The position numbers were made by a program, and so were the translations under genes. Positions 39,001 to 46,623 of a DNA stretch of 64,000 nt are shown piece by piece. This DNA is from Acetoanaerobium pronyense (lineage in GTDB: Bacteria > Bacillota > Clostridia > Peptostreptococcales > Filifactoraceae), in NCBI RefSeq assembly GCF_017874355.1, contig NZ_JAGGLI010000014.1:17760-81759 (forward strand). The letters are read 5' to 3'. The notes beneath the pieces are model-generated. The model had not been told where the DNA came from, searched no databases, and saw only the letters and a list, made by a program, of their open reading frames with translations. Position 1 is the first letter of the stretch; the number at the start of each line of letters is the position of its first letter.

Positions 39001-39158
39001 AATCCCTTGAAGGTGCTATAGATTGCCTAGCAAATCTTCAAAAAGATGGAAGACTTGTAGGAATCATCTCCCATGTTCAGGATCTCAAAGATAGAATAGA
39101 TGCAAGGCTTGAAGTTCGAGCTACAAATAGAGGAAGTGAAGCTATTTTTGTTGTGTAA
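36027..39158 (+). CDS. sbcC: Nuclease ATPase SbcC (Rad50 homologue)
   Basis: SMC-like ATPase that opens DNA ends for SbcD. Walker A is GNTGAGKTTIFDAI at residues 35-48, two long coiled-coil arms flank a zinc hook CPVC near residue 522, and the C-terminus has the signature LSGGEGFKASLSMAL and Walker B IFIDEGFGTLDPESL. 1043 residues. Start TTG 36027 lies directly after the sbcD stop, whose 3' end carries GGGAGGTGA as the ribosome site. Confidence 0.95.
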   Translation: MKLKKLIICGFGPYAQRQELDFETHLKDKRMFVITGNTGAGKTTIFDAINFALYGEPSGSDREGKSLRSDFASIDTPTEVELFFSLRDNIYYIKRSPQYFRAKQRGEGLTESKSSAELKLPNSKVITGPKEVTREIEDILGITSEQFKQLLMIPQGEFKKLLVSDSDKKEDIFRKIFGTNMFSEIQNEIKERGNALKKAIDEIQRQRASRIRAFKVKEDEELKSMIDAQYIDIISVLNKFEEFITKSENQQNALKKEFESAEDLVEKLSKEITISEDINKRLESLEVYKDKLKSLNDRKEVYSQKSLKLELGKKALQIQTFEEKYTEITKKYEAAVLELEESDKRLNQYKADMDQSETRLKDQKLLQKDKDQLIKDIEKNEKLKEKLMERENQEKIIKDISQNIENMNEIFLKAEKDKVSLEQRFKNISNSIEEIQEVKNLKSNLELKESKLINRFKSLNRLEENIKLWTEKKERHVKGSKIYEETDIKYKRLKNEYDILEDRFLRNQAGLIAKMLEDDKPCPVCGSNEHPNPARLEHEDIDEKSIKSAKEAAEKEFNNKQKYLDILTGLKSDMKTLEKDIIWPIVKEEFHGETFLEIDEIKAHLVIFKRDFEETLKNLKSEIDELNKKILKEALLKKEKNDIEIQLKNLESNLKDISRKLSDKSGDLRAEKEKLDAIEKEFEYNIIPLENLIQNEHLLKSKLKAMEKDYEEAEKNYNMCKDKLQREHGINQSCIKSLKSLSLEKTESKEKLEMQIKLNKFSSYEDYFNSKIDIKELENTQREIKLYEEELAATKTLYEEGMKSTEGLSKKDISSLVENLNKEKKLKSILSEKLQENYLTLSHNKDIVLECKALTREIQKDEDRFKDIGRLSKIINGDNDKKISFERYVLGAYFEEIIEAANIRFSKMTSNRYELVRKEDVGDKRKGQGLDLEVFDNYTGKKRDVKTLSGGEGFKASLSMALGLADVVQSHAGGIQLDTIFIDEGFGTLDPESLEGAIDCLANLQKDGRLVGIISHVQDLKDRIDARLEVRATNRGSEAIFVV

Positions 39159-39190
39159 TTTACTTTATTTTTAAAAAGGAAACCAATTCA

Positions 39191-39784
39191 ATGGAAAAAA
39201 AATATCCACAATATTTTATAGATATAATAAAAAATCAAATAGAAAAGCTTTCAAAAGAAAAACCTATAATAATAGCAATAGATGGAAGGTGTGCAAGCGG
39301 AAAAAGCACCTTTGCAAAAGAGCTTTGCAGTGTAGTAGATGGAAATCTTTTCCACACAGATGATTTTTATCTTCCAAATAGCATAAGAACAAAAGAAAGA
39401 TTGAGTATTCTAGGCGGAAACATTCATCATGAGAGATTCTTAGAGGAGATTATTTTTCCTATTAAAAATGAGGAATCTGTTATCTATAGACCATTTTCAT
39501 GCTTTACACAAGATTTTTCAGATGAAAAAATCATGCTTCCAAAACAAATAAATATAGTGGAGGGGGCATATAGCATGACTAAAGAGCTTTATGAAAACTA
39601 TAATTTTACTGTATTTATGACAGTTTCAAAAGATAATCAAATGAAGAGACTGATTCAAAGAAATAATGAAGATGGAGCCAAAAGATTTGAGGATATTTGG
39701 ATTCCTTTAGAAGAAAAGTATATATCATTTTATAATCTTAGCTCAAAATGTGATTTGATTATTGATACTACAAATTTTTTTTGA
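39191..39784 (+). CDS. Uridine-kinase-like P-loop kinase
   Basis: A 197-residue cytoplasmic P-loop protein: IIAIDGRCASGKSTFAKEL is the Walker A, HTDDFYLPN the substrate-side aspartates, and a lid-like arginine segment (MKRLIQRN) follows. The fold matches the uridine/pantothenate kinase group, but it is shorter than uridine kinase and lacks enough marks to name the substrate. It is 32 nt after sbcC and ends the transcription unit. Confidence 0.75.
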   Translation: MEKKYPQYFIDIIKNQIEKLSKEKPIIIAIDGRCASGKSTFAKELCSVVDGNLFHTDDFYLPNSIRTKERLSILGGNIHHERFLEEIIFPIKNEESVIYRPFSCFTQDFSDEKIMLPKQINIVEGAYSMTKELYENYNFTVFMTVSKDNQMKRLIQRNNEDGAKRFEDIWIPLEEKYISFYNLSSKCDLIIDTTNFF

Positions 39785-39854
39785 GGGCTTAATAAAATAT
39801 TTCAAGAAGAAATAATCCTTATAAAATTAAAATTTACTTTCTTTTATTTACAAC

Positions 39855-39903
39855 AAAAAACACAAAGATGGATGGAGAAATTGCATCTGTCTTTGTGTTT
39901 TTT
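39855..39903. terminator. Terminator between the kinase gene and the minus-strand membrane-protein gene
   Basis: A 14-bp perfect inverted repeat (39855-39868 with 39890-39903) has T-runs leaving both sides. An inner GATG/CATC pairing tightens the loop. It lies between convergent genes and can serve both. Confidence 0.85.
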
Positions 39904-39920
39904 AGGTATTTAAATATAAA

Positions 39921-40907
39921 TCAATTTATACCAAGAGATTTTAATGTGTCTTCAGAGAGGCTTGTTGGAAATATTTCTGTTTTAAAATTTTTAGAATTAT
40001 ATTTTAATAGATATACATTGCCATTGGGATAAATATCAATATATTCAGCTCTATTTTCCCTGCCTGTATTCGTTCTTATATTTTCGTCATAAAGTAAAAG
40101 TATAGAGTAGTAGCTATCATAAGTTCTTTGCATTTTTTGATAGTTTATAAGCTCTCCATATCTAAGCTTTTTTATACCAGATTCAGTGACATCAGACCAT
40201 AGATTTTCTATTAAATAAGAGTCGTCAGATTCTATAAGTGATTGGGAGTCTTTATAATTCCATATACTTCCACGGTTTATTTCATCTTTTTTTATTAAGC
40301 TTACATAAATCGAAGTGGGCGCTACAATATCTCCTTCATTAAGAATGAGGACTGGCTCGTAATATTGCTGGTATAAAAGACCTGCAGTTACTACTATATA
40401 GAGAAGATTTTTTGTTCTCTGCCACAAGCTTTTTTCCTCATTTTCAAATTCATCTTCATGTTTTAGGTTATCACTTTTATCTTCTATATTTAAAATTTTT
40501 CTTAGCAGTGTTTCAACAGTTTCCATTGATATCAAAAATAAAAAAGAAAGTGGAAATATCCAGTAGCTAAAATAAATATCATAATCTAAAGATATAAATA
40601 TCATATAAAAAGCGGCAATTCCTGAAATAGTAAGAAGACCTCTGATACCTATTAAAAAACTATCAAAAAAATCTATGTACTCTCCGTTGCTTTTTTCAAA
40701 AATAGCCACTACAGGGCTTAACAAAAATACAGAAACATATGAAATTATAAAAAATCCAAGCATAATCAAGTTAAATCTTTCTCCAAGAAGCATGACGAAT
40801 GTTAGAAATCCAAAGCCCCATCCTATAAACTCAATATATTTTGATATGCTGTATTTTGAATCTTGCAAAGTTTTAAAGTCTTCAGTGTTCCTTTTTGAGT
40901 CTTCCAT
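39921..40907 (-). CDS. Membrane protein of unknown function downstream of a cobalamin riboswitch
   Basis: A 328-residue protein I do not recognise. Hydrophobic segments lie at about residues 28-45, 47-70, 84-106, 110-132 and 165-182, with an acidic stretch (140-158) before the last one, then a soluble C-terminal half of about 145 residues with no signature. ATG 40905-40907 follows GGGGGT. The 5' side carries, on the same strand, a cobalamin riboswitch and two terminators (41002-41295). A separate weak promoter (TATACT-like, near 40960) is possible. Regulation by B12 would suggest corrinoid transport, cobalt handling or a B12-independent substitute, all inference. Confidence 0.75.
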   Translation of the reverse strand: MEDSKRNTEDFKTLQDSKYSISKYIEFIGWGFGFLTFVMLLGERFNLIMLGFFIISYVSVFLLSPVVAIFEKSNGEYIDFFDSFLIGIRGLLTISGIAAFYMIFISLDYDIYFSYWIFPLSFLFLISMETVETLLRKILNIEDKSDNLKHEDEFENEEKSLWQRTKNLLYIVVTAGLLYQQYYEPVLILNEGDIVAPTSIYVSLIKKDEINRGSIWNYKDSQSLIESDDSYLIENLWSDVTESGIKKLRYGELINYQKMQRTYDSYYSILLLYDENIRTNTGRENRAEYIDIYPNGNVYLLKYNSKNFKTEIFPTSLSEDTLKSLGIN

Positions 40908-40989
40908 TTTAGTACCCCCAGGTTATCTCTATTTTTATATTTTCCCAATTATATTTAGTATAATATTAAATACTGAATAAAGATTTACA

Positions 40990-41054
40990 AAAAATAAAAA
41001 AATGAAACCAGAGTCGAGGTCCCAAAGAGAGTAAGACTTTGAAACTGGTTTCAT
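40990..41054 (-). terminator. Second (promoter-distal) terminator in the leader of the minus-strand membrane protein
   Basis: A 10-bp perfect stem, ATGAAACCAG at 41054-41045 (read on the minus strand) with CTGGTTTCAT at 41011-41002, is followed by a long T-rich tract (40990-41001). An inner CAAAG/CTTTG hairpin shortens the loop. It stands 10 nt downstream of the first terminator. Confidence 0.8.
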
Positions 41055-41063
41055 GGGAGGACA

Positions 41064-41100
41064 TAAAAAAACACCCCTGTCTACAAAAGAAATGGAGTGT
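41064..41100 (-). terminator. Riboswitch-proximal terminator (minus strand)
   Basis: On the minus strand, ACACTCC (41100-41094) pairs with GGGGTGT (41077-41071), with one G-T pair, and is followed by a run of T. It is about 65 nt after the cobalamin aptamer and is the likely expression platform. Confidence 0.75.
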
Positions 41101-41130
41101 AATATACAAAAATATCAATTTTTATAATCA

Positions 41131-41295
41131 CCCTCTATCGCTCGTAGAGTATTGGTTATCAAATAGGCAGTTATTCTGGCTCAAGCTTCATCATCTATAC
41201 TCGCCTTCCCAGGAATTAAACCCAGTGGCTTTAGAGTAAGACTCGTCTTTTACAGCGGCGGGACCGCGTGGGAATTACACCCAACTTCTCTTTTA
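41131..41295 (-). promoter_or_regulatory. Second cobalamin riboswitch, minus strand
   Basis: Read on the minus strand, the aptamer has GTTGGGTGTAATTCCCACGC, the B12-box core GGTCCCGCCGCTGTAA, GAGTC, CCACTGG, CTGGGAAGGCGAGT, GATGATGAAG and the closing GAGCCAGAATAACTGCC. Downstream at 41150-41131, CTCTA-CGAGCGA-TAGAG is a hairpin in the position of the loop that kisses the aptamer in this class. The element match is direct; the kissing-loop assignment is inference. Confidence 0.9.
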
Positions 41296-41355
41296 ATCAA
41301 ATTTTCTAATTGAAAATTCGAACCTAGTTTGCTTTTTATTAAGTTTTACTATTTG

Positions 41356-41385
41356 ATTATAAGCTCTAAAGGGAATAATTGTCAA
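41356..41385 (-). promoter_or_regulatory. Near-consensus promoter for the minus-strand cobalamin riboswitch
   Basis: On the minus strand TTGACA (41385-41380) and TATAAT (41361-41356) are both perfect sigma-A hexamers, 18 bp apart. Transcription should start near 41349, about 55 nt before the aptamer. Confidence 0.85.
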
Positions 41386-41408
41386 TGGCTTTTGAATAAT
41401 GTTATACT
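41379..41408 (+). promoter_or_regulatory. Promoter of the K+ channel gene, sharing its -35 with the opposing promoter
   Basis: TTGTCA (41379-41384), 18-bp spacer, then TATACT (41403-41408) with an extended TG at 41400-41401. The -35 hexamer occupies the same base pairs as the -35 of the minus-strand riboswitch promoter, because ATTGTCAAT is nearly palindromic. Confidence 0.7.
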
Positions 41409-41456
41409 AAAATTCTAAGAACAAAACTCAAATTCTTATGAATCAAAGGAGAAATT

Positions 41457-42224
41457 ATGAATAAAGATATATTAGATAGTTTTCATATTAAGCTACAGCT
41501 AATAATTCCATATATATCTATTTTTTCATCGATACTTATTATTCTTGATTTACTAAATAGAATTAATATTACTGGAAATCCATATTTACTTTTTATTGAT
41601 TCTACAGTTTTAATTATTTTTGCCATAGATTACGTTCTAGGACTACTGAAAAGTAAGAATAAGAAGGAGTATTTTTCAAAAAACTTTTTAGAGTTATTAT
41701 CCATTCTTCCTGTTTATCAATTTAGAGCCCTTAGAGTGCTTAGGCTTCTTAGATTTATTAGACTGATATCAGTTATGAGTAAGGGTAAAAATGTAATAAA
41801 TAAATTCTTTGATGAGCATAAGGTTGTGTATGTATTTTTATTTATGATTACAGTTATTTTAATAGGCTCTGTAGGAATTTATTTTGCAGAAAGAGGGTAT
41901 TCTATAAACAGATTTGAAGATGCACTTTGGTGGAGTGTTGTTACTATAACTACCGTCGGATATGGAGATATTTCTCCTCAGACAAGTCTTGGGAAGTTTA
42001 TAGCTGTGATACTCATGATTAGTGGAGTCGCAGTATTAGGTGCATTTACAGGAACTACAGCGACATATATAGTAGGGATGAGAAAAAAATACAAAGAAAA
42101 TACATTTGAAGAAAAAGACAATATATTAAATGGGCTCAGTATAGCAGAAGTTGAAGAAGTGAAAAAATATATAGAATTTATCAAATTTAAAAGAGATGAT
42201 ATTAAAAATAAAGGCAGAATATGA
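41457..42224 (+). CDS. Voltage-gated-type potassium channel
   Basis: A 255-residue membrane protein with an S1-S4-like sensor and one pore unit. The S4-like helix FRALRVLRLLRFIRL has arginines every third position, the pore loop has the K+ selectivity filter TTVGYGD, and the last helix is followed by a short cytoplasmic helix of about 50 residues. It lacks a fused RCK domain. GGAG lies 6 nt before the ATG. It lies convergent to trkH-trkA, suggesting a potassium-handling locus. Confidence 0.9.
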   Translation: MNKDILDSFHIKLQLIIPYISIFSSILIILDLLNRINITGNPYLLFIDSTVLIIFAIDYVLGLLKSKNKKEYFSKNFLELLSILPVYQFRALRVLRLLRFIRLISVMSKGKNVINKFFDEHKVVYVFLFMITVILIGSVGIYFAERGYSINRFEDALWWSVVTITTVGYGDISPQTSLGKFIAVILMISGVAVLGAFTGTTATYIVGMRKKYKENTFEEKDNILNGLSIAEVEEVKKYIEFIKFKRDDIKNKGRI

Positions 42225-42234
42225 TAGATGAATT

Positions 42235-42278
42235 AAAAGAAGATGAATCCTATTAAATAAGGAAAACATCTTCTTTTT
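42235..42278. terminator. Bidirectional terminator between the K+ channel gene and trkH
   Basis: AAAAGAAGATG (42235-42245) pairs perfectly with CATCTTCTTTT (42267-42277). A- and T-runs flank both sides of the hairpin, and it lies between convergent genes. Confidence 0.8.
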
Positions 42279-42305
42279 AAATACATTTGAATTTAATTAT
42301 TTAAA

Positions 42306-43748
42306 TTAGTCTCTCGTCCAGTGCTGAGGAGTAAATAGTATAAATATAGTAAATAGCTCTAGTCTTCCAAATAGCATAAGAAGTGACATCAGCCATTTAC
42401 TAGGATTAGAGAAAAAGGAATATGTATTAGCTGGACCAACTAGTTCAAACCCAGGACCTATATTTCCTATTGATGCTGCAGAGGCACTTGCAGCTGAGGT
42501 GAAATCAATGCCCTCCAAAGATAGGAGTATAGTTCCAGCGGCAAACAAGAGAACATATAGAAAAAAGAATCCAGTAACACTTGCTATCACGTCACTAGGC
42601 AGCATCCTTCCATTTAGTTGTATAGGAATGAGAGCTCTTGGATGAAGAAGCTTTGTAATCTCTCTTTTTACAAGTAAAAATAAAATTACAATACGTATTA
42701 CCTTTATAGATCCTCCAGTAGAACCAGCACTTCCTCCTACAAACATTAGGAAAAATAGTATTGCTTTGCTAAAAGAAGGCCAAAGATCAAAGTTAACAGT
42801 AGAATATCCAGTTGTTGTAATTATAGAGCCAACTTGAAAGAAAGAATGTTTTAGGCTCTCAAGTGGAGAATCATACATTGATGAAATATTTATAGCTATG
42901 AGTATAGTAGAAACAAAAATAATTCCTAGATATACTCTAAGTTCAATATTTCTGAAAAAATGCTTGAATCTTCCTTTATATAGATCATAGTAAAGAGAAA
43001 AGTTGATTCCTGAAAGAACCATAAATATGCCAATAACCATAACTATATATGAGCTACTAAAAGCACCTATACTTGCATTTTTAGTGGAAAAGCCTCCTGT
43101 TCCGACAGTTCCAAAAGTATGAATCAAGGACTCATAAAAGCTCATGCCTCCAAGCATTAACAATACTGTCTGTATTACAGTCATTCCAAGGTAGGCTGTA
43201 TAGAGTATTTTTGCTGTATCCTTGAGTTTAGGCGCTATTTTATCTGAAACAGGGCCAGTGGTCTCAGCTTTGAATATTTGAAAAGCTCCAACTCCAATTG
43301 TAGGCATTATAGCAAGTGCAAGAACTAGAATTCCCATTCCGCCTAGCCAGTGAAGAAAAGATCTCCAAAATATTATCCCTTTAGGTAGTATCTCTATATC
43401 ATCTATAACAGTAGAGCCTGTAGTAGTAAGTCCAGATACAGTTTCAAAGAAAGCATCAGTGAAACTTGGGAGTGCTCCAGAAACCATAAAGGGAAGTGCA
43501 CCAAAGGCTGTTACAAAAATCCAGCCTATAGTAACTATAGTTATAGCTTCCTTTGTTTTAACTCTCTTGCTTTTGATAGGAATTTTAGCAAGCCAGAAAC
43601 CCAGTGAAAGTAAAATTAAAATAGTAAAGATAAATGCATTTCTATCTGGCCCATTGTAATATAGAGAAATTCCTAATGGTGCAACCAAAGCAACTGCTTC
43701 AAACATCAAGAGATTACCTATGAGTTTTATTACCACGCCATAATTCAT
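42306..43748 (-). CDS. trkH: TrkH-family potassium uptake protein
   Basis: A 480-residue transporter with four pore repeats. The filter-forming segments are visible as GLTTTGSTVI, FGTVGTGGFST, ITTTGYST and IGNIGPGFE. About ten membrane helices. The start overlaps the end of trkA by 35 nt, so the two are translated together, TrkA being the cytoplasmic gating subunit. Confidence 0.94.
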   Translation of the reverse strand: MNYGVVIKLIGNLLMFEAVALVAPLGISLYYNGPDRNAFIFTILILLSLGFWLAKIPIKSKRVKTKEAITIVTIGWIFVTAFGALPFMVSGALPSFTDAFFETVSGLTTTGSTVIDDIEILPKGIIFWRSFLHWLGGMGILVLALAIMPTIGVGAFQIFKAETTGPVSDKIAPKLKDTAKILYTAYLGMTVIQTVLLMLGGMSFYESLIHTFGTVGTGGFSTKNASIGAFSSSYIVMVIGIFMVLSGINFSLYYDLYKGRFKHFFRNIELRVYLGIIFVSTILIAINISSMYDSPLESLKHSFFQVGSIITTTGYSTVNFDLWPSFSKAILFFLMFVGGSAGSTGGSIKVIRIVILFLLVKREITKLLHPRALIPIQLNGRMLPSDVIASVTGFFFLYVLLFAAGTILLSLEGIDFTSAASASAASIGNIGPGFELVGPANTYSFFSNPSKWLMSLLMLFGRLELFTIFILFTPQHWTRD

Positions 43749-45105
43749 TTAAGATTCCTCGCTTAGTCTTATAAAATAATGGTTCTATTTTGCTTGTTTC
43801 TTCTTTCAGACAAAAAATTACAACTCTATTTCCAGGGTGGATTATAGTGTTTCCATCTGGTATATATACCTTCCCACCTCTAACAACTGCTCCTATTATA
43901 ATCCCAGTTGGAATATTAAGCTTGTGAAGAGGCTTATCTACTATTTTTGAGTCTTCTTGGGCAATTATTTCCATTACCTCGGCATGTCCACCCAGAATCA
44001 TAGAAATAGAGAGAAGTCTACCACCATGAACATATCTCATAATTCCAGCAGCAGATATAAGAACAGGATTTATTGCCATTTCAAGTCCCAACTCTTCTAT
44101 TATGTTGACGTAATTAGGTTTGCTTACTTTTGTTATTATCTTAGGAACGCCGTGCTTTTTGGCAACCATAGATAGCAATATATTTTCTTCATCGAAGCCC
44201 GTGAATAAAACAAGTCCATCCATTTCACCAAAGTCTTCATCTATAAGTAAATTTATATCGGTAGCATCTCCATGAATTATAAGAGCTTCTGGAAGAGTTT
44301 GGGCTAAATTTTTACATCTTTCTTTATCTCTCTCTACAATCTTTACAACGACACCTGATTTTATAAGCATTTTGGAGAGATAAAAAGCAGCTTTTCCTCC
44401 CCCAAGTATCATTACTCTTCGAGTCTTTCTATGAGGAGTTAATTGAAGCTCTTTTTTACTATGTTTTTCAAGCTCCTCTTTTACGCCAATGAGATATATT
44501 ATATCCCCTTCATTTAAAACCGTAAATCCATTTGGGATTGTCATTTTTCCATCTCTTAATACAGCTACGATTAGAGATCTTTTAGGAAGAGTCAAGTCTT
44601 TCAAAGGATGATTTATCCATTCGGATGAAGAGGTTAGTTTATACTCAAACATTCCAACTCTTCCTTTGGCAAAATCTTCCATATTTACTGCTTCTGATTT
44701 TAGTATATTTTTTCCAATTTCTTTTGCAACCTCAAGTTCAGGATTTGAAACATAATCGATACAAAGATGTTCTTTTAAAAATTTAATCTGGGAAGTATGT
44801 TCTGGATTTCGTATGCGGGCTATAACTTTTTTACAACCTAACTTCTTCGCTAAATTAGCAATAAGCATATTTGTTTCATCTTTGCTTGTTACGGCAATTA
44901 GCATATCAGCAGAATTAACATTCAGCTCTTCTAGAACTTTAAGATTCATACCATTAGCATTCACTGTAAGCAAATCTATACTAGAATTTGCTTTTAAAAG
45001 AGCCTCTTCATTTATATCCACAAGAGCTACATGATTCTCTTTTAAAGAAAACATTTCTGAAAGTTGATAACCAAGTTTTCCGGCACCAACAATTATGATA
45101 TACAT
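43714..45105 (-). CDS. trkA: TrkA, NAD-binding regulatory subunit of the Trk potassium system
   Basis: A 463-residue cytoplasmic protein with two RCK_N-RCK_C halves. The first Rossmann loop is IVGAGKLGYQLSEM with acidic VDIN at strand 2, the second is ILGGGKAAFYLSKM with VERD. RCK_C halves end near residues 220 and 450. AAGGAGG lies before the ATG. It gates TrkH in response to nucleotides. Confidence 0.94.
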   Translation of the reverse strand: MYIIIVGAGKLGYQLSEMFSLKENHVALVDINEEALLKANSSIDLLTVNANGMNLKVLEELNVNSADMLIAVTSKDETNMLIANLAKKLGCKKVIARIRNPEHTSQIKFLKEHLCIDYVSNPELEVAKEIGKNILKSEAVNMEDFAKGRVGMFEYKLTSSSEWINHPLKDLTLPKRSLIVAVLRDGKMTIPNGFTVLNEGDIIYLIGVKEELEKHSKKELQLTPHRKTRRVMILGGGKAAFYLSKMLIKSGVVVKIVERDKERCKNLAQTLPEALIIHGDATDINLLIDEDFGEMDGLVLFTGFDEENILLSMVAKKHGVPKIITKVSKPNYVNIIEELGLEMAINPVLISAAGIMRYVHGGRLLSISMILGGHAEVMEIIAQEDSKIVDKPLHKLNIPTGIIIGAVVRGGKVYIPDGNTIIHPGNRVVIFCLKEETSKIEPLFYKTKRGILNELWRGNKTHR

Positions 45106-45130
45106 TGAAAATCCTCCTTAAATATATATA

Positions 45131-45145
45131 GCCCTAAAATAGGGC
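45131..45145. repeat. Small inverted repeat in the trkA leader
   Basis: GCCCTA and TAGGGC are separated by AAA, a 6-bp perfect hairpin, about 25 nt upstream of the trkA ATG on the minus strand. It could be an operator or a 5' leader hairpin. I saw no c-di-AMP riboswitch here. Confidence 0.4.
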
Positions 45146-45301
45146 ACAGATTTATTTTTATAATATTAAAAGCACATCTATCAGTATTCTAACATTTTTC
45201 CCCAATTAATGCTAAGTATAATAAATACTTTATGATAAAATATGAATAATATTTAAAACCCATTAAAATAATTTGAATTACTTTAATTTAGGAGGCATAT
45301 T

Positions 45302-46036
45302 ATGAATAAAACTATAGAAGAGCTACATAAAAGAAAATCCGTCAGAGCATTTGAAGAAAAGGAAATTTCAAAGGATATCAAAGAACTTATACTACAGTCA
45401 GCTTTTCAGGCACCTACAGCTGGTAATCAAATGCTTTACAGCATAATAGATGTAACTGACCAGAAATTAAAAGATAGGTTATCAATAACCTGTGATAACC
45501 AGCCTTTTATAGCTAAAGCTCCTATGGTACTTATATTTATAGCAGATTGCAGGAAATGGTTTGATGCATATACATTTGCAGGGCTACAGCCAAGAAATCC
45601 TGGAGCAGGGGATATTTTGCTTGCAATGCAAGATGCAGTTATTGCAGCTCAAAATACTGTAGTGGCAGCTCAATCATTAGGGATAGGATCTTGCTATATA
45701 GGAGATATACTTGAAAACGCAGAGGAACATATAAGTCTTCTTGAACTGGATGATTATGTGATTCCTATATCTATGGTTGTTTATGGATATCCAACAAAAC
45801 AACAAATTGATAGGGAAAAGCCAAAAAGGTTTGAAAAGGAATATATGGTTCATGAGAACTCATATAGAAGATTGACAGAAGAAGAGACTAGAAAAATGTT
45901 TGAAAAGCAATCCACAAAAGAGGACTTTAACTATGATGATTTTATGGAAAAATTTTGCAATAGGAAATATATGTCAGAATTTTCCAAAGAAATGACAAGG
46001 TCTGCTGAAATATATCTTAAAAAATTTATGCTTTAA
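45302..46036 (+). CDS. NfsA/FRP-type nitroreductase family flavoprotein
   Basis: A 244-residue FMN-binding oxidoreductase. RKSVRAFEEKEI at the N-terminus, QSAFQAPTAGNQMLYSII, and the C-terminal half with AAQSLGIGSCYIGDI and VVYGYPT mark the family. The C-terminal tail after residue 165 is the long excursion of the NfsA group. AGGAGG lies 7 nt before the ATG. The natural substrate is unknown. Confidence 0.87.
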   Translation: MNKTIEELHKRKSVRAFEEKEISKDIKELILQSAFQAPTAGNQMLYSIIDVTDQKLKDRLSITCDNQPFIAKAPMVLIFIADCRKWFDAYTFAGLQPRNPGAGDILLAMQDAVIAAQNTVVAAQSLGIGSCYIGDILENAEEHISLLELDDYVIPISMVVYGYPTKQQIDREKPKRFEKEYMVHENSYRRLTEEETRKMFEKQSTKEDFNYDDFMEKFCNRKYMSEFSKEMTRSAEIYLKKFML

Positions 46037-46136
46037 AGGAATACTTCCATATAATTTGTAATATTTATCACAGAATATAGATTCACCCTCTGTTAATATT
46101 TAATTGTAATTAAAATCAGTTAAACGGAGGTAATCA

Positions 46137-46475
46137 ATGAAAATAGCAATTTTAGTAAATGAAGATACAATGAAAAGATGCACAGGGAAGGGATGCTTTA
46201 ATGCATTTTTCAAAAGAATAGATGCTTTTTCTCAGTATGGGCCTGAAGCAGAAATCCTAGGATTCACTCATGTAGGTGGAGATATTCAGCACAAAATAGA
46301 AAAACTTAAAAAAAGCGGAGTAGATACAGTTCATCTTTCTACATGCCTAAGGGGAAAATATGAAGGTTATGAAGAGCTTGCCCATGAATTAGCCATTCAT
46401 TTTGATGTAATGGGTTACACACACGGCTCTGCAAAAGGAAAAACAAAAGATGCTATAAATTTAAAGAAAAAATAA
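46137..46475 (+). CDS. CGGC-domain protein
   Basis: A 112-residue cytoplasmic protein. Cysteines occur in CTGKGC near residue 15 and in LSTCLRGK near residue 63, with a histidine-rich segment (ELAIHFDVMGYTHGSAKG) at the end; this is the layout of the CGGC family, thought to bind a metal or act in redox. Function not established. GGAGG lies 6 nt before ATG. It is monocistronic. Confidence 0.75.
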   Translation: MKIAILVNEDTMKRCTGKGCFNAFFKRIDAFSQYGPEAEILGFTHVGGDIQHKIEKLKKSGVDTVHLSTCLRGKYEGYEELAHELAIHFDVMGYTHGSAKGKTKDAINLKKK

Positions 46476-46573
46476 ATATCCATATTTTATTTATAAAAAA
46501 TAAATACTTACCTTCTAAAAATATAAGTTGATTATTTTTTATCTTGGTAGTATATTTAAAATATTACAAAAAG

Positions 46574-46602
46574 TTTACAAAATAATATGTAATGTTTAAT
46601 AC
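46574..46602 (+). promoter_or_regulatory. Probable promoter of the chemoreceptor gene
   Basis: TTTACA (46574-46579), 17-bp spacer, TAATAC (46597-46602) with a TG two bases before. It is 22 nt before the ATG, with GGGGG as ribosome site between. Confidence 0.6.
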
Positions 46603-46623
46603 ATACTAGTAGGGGGTAAAATT

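Noticed and set aside
41039..41239. A 66-codon plus-strand reading frame
   Set aside because: It lies fully inside the minus-strand cobalamin riboswitch and its terminators, has no ribosome site and no recognisable protein features.
40980..41345. A tRNA or T-box leader in the long gap upstream of the K+ channel
   Set aside because: No cloverleaf and no T-box sequence are present; the minus strand instead reads as the cobalamin aptamer core.
45106..45301. A c-di-AMP or other riboswitch in the trkA leader
   Set aside because: The leader is short and holds only a 6-bp hairpin, without conserved riboswitch blocks.
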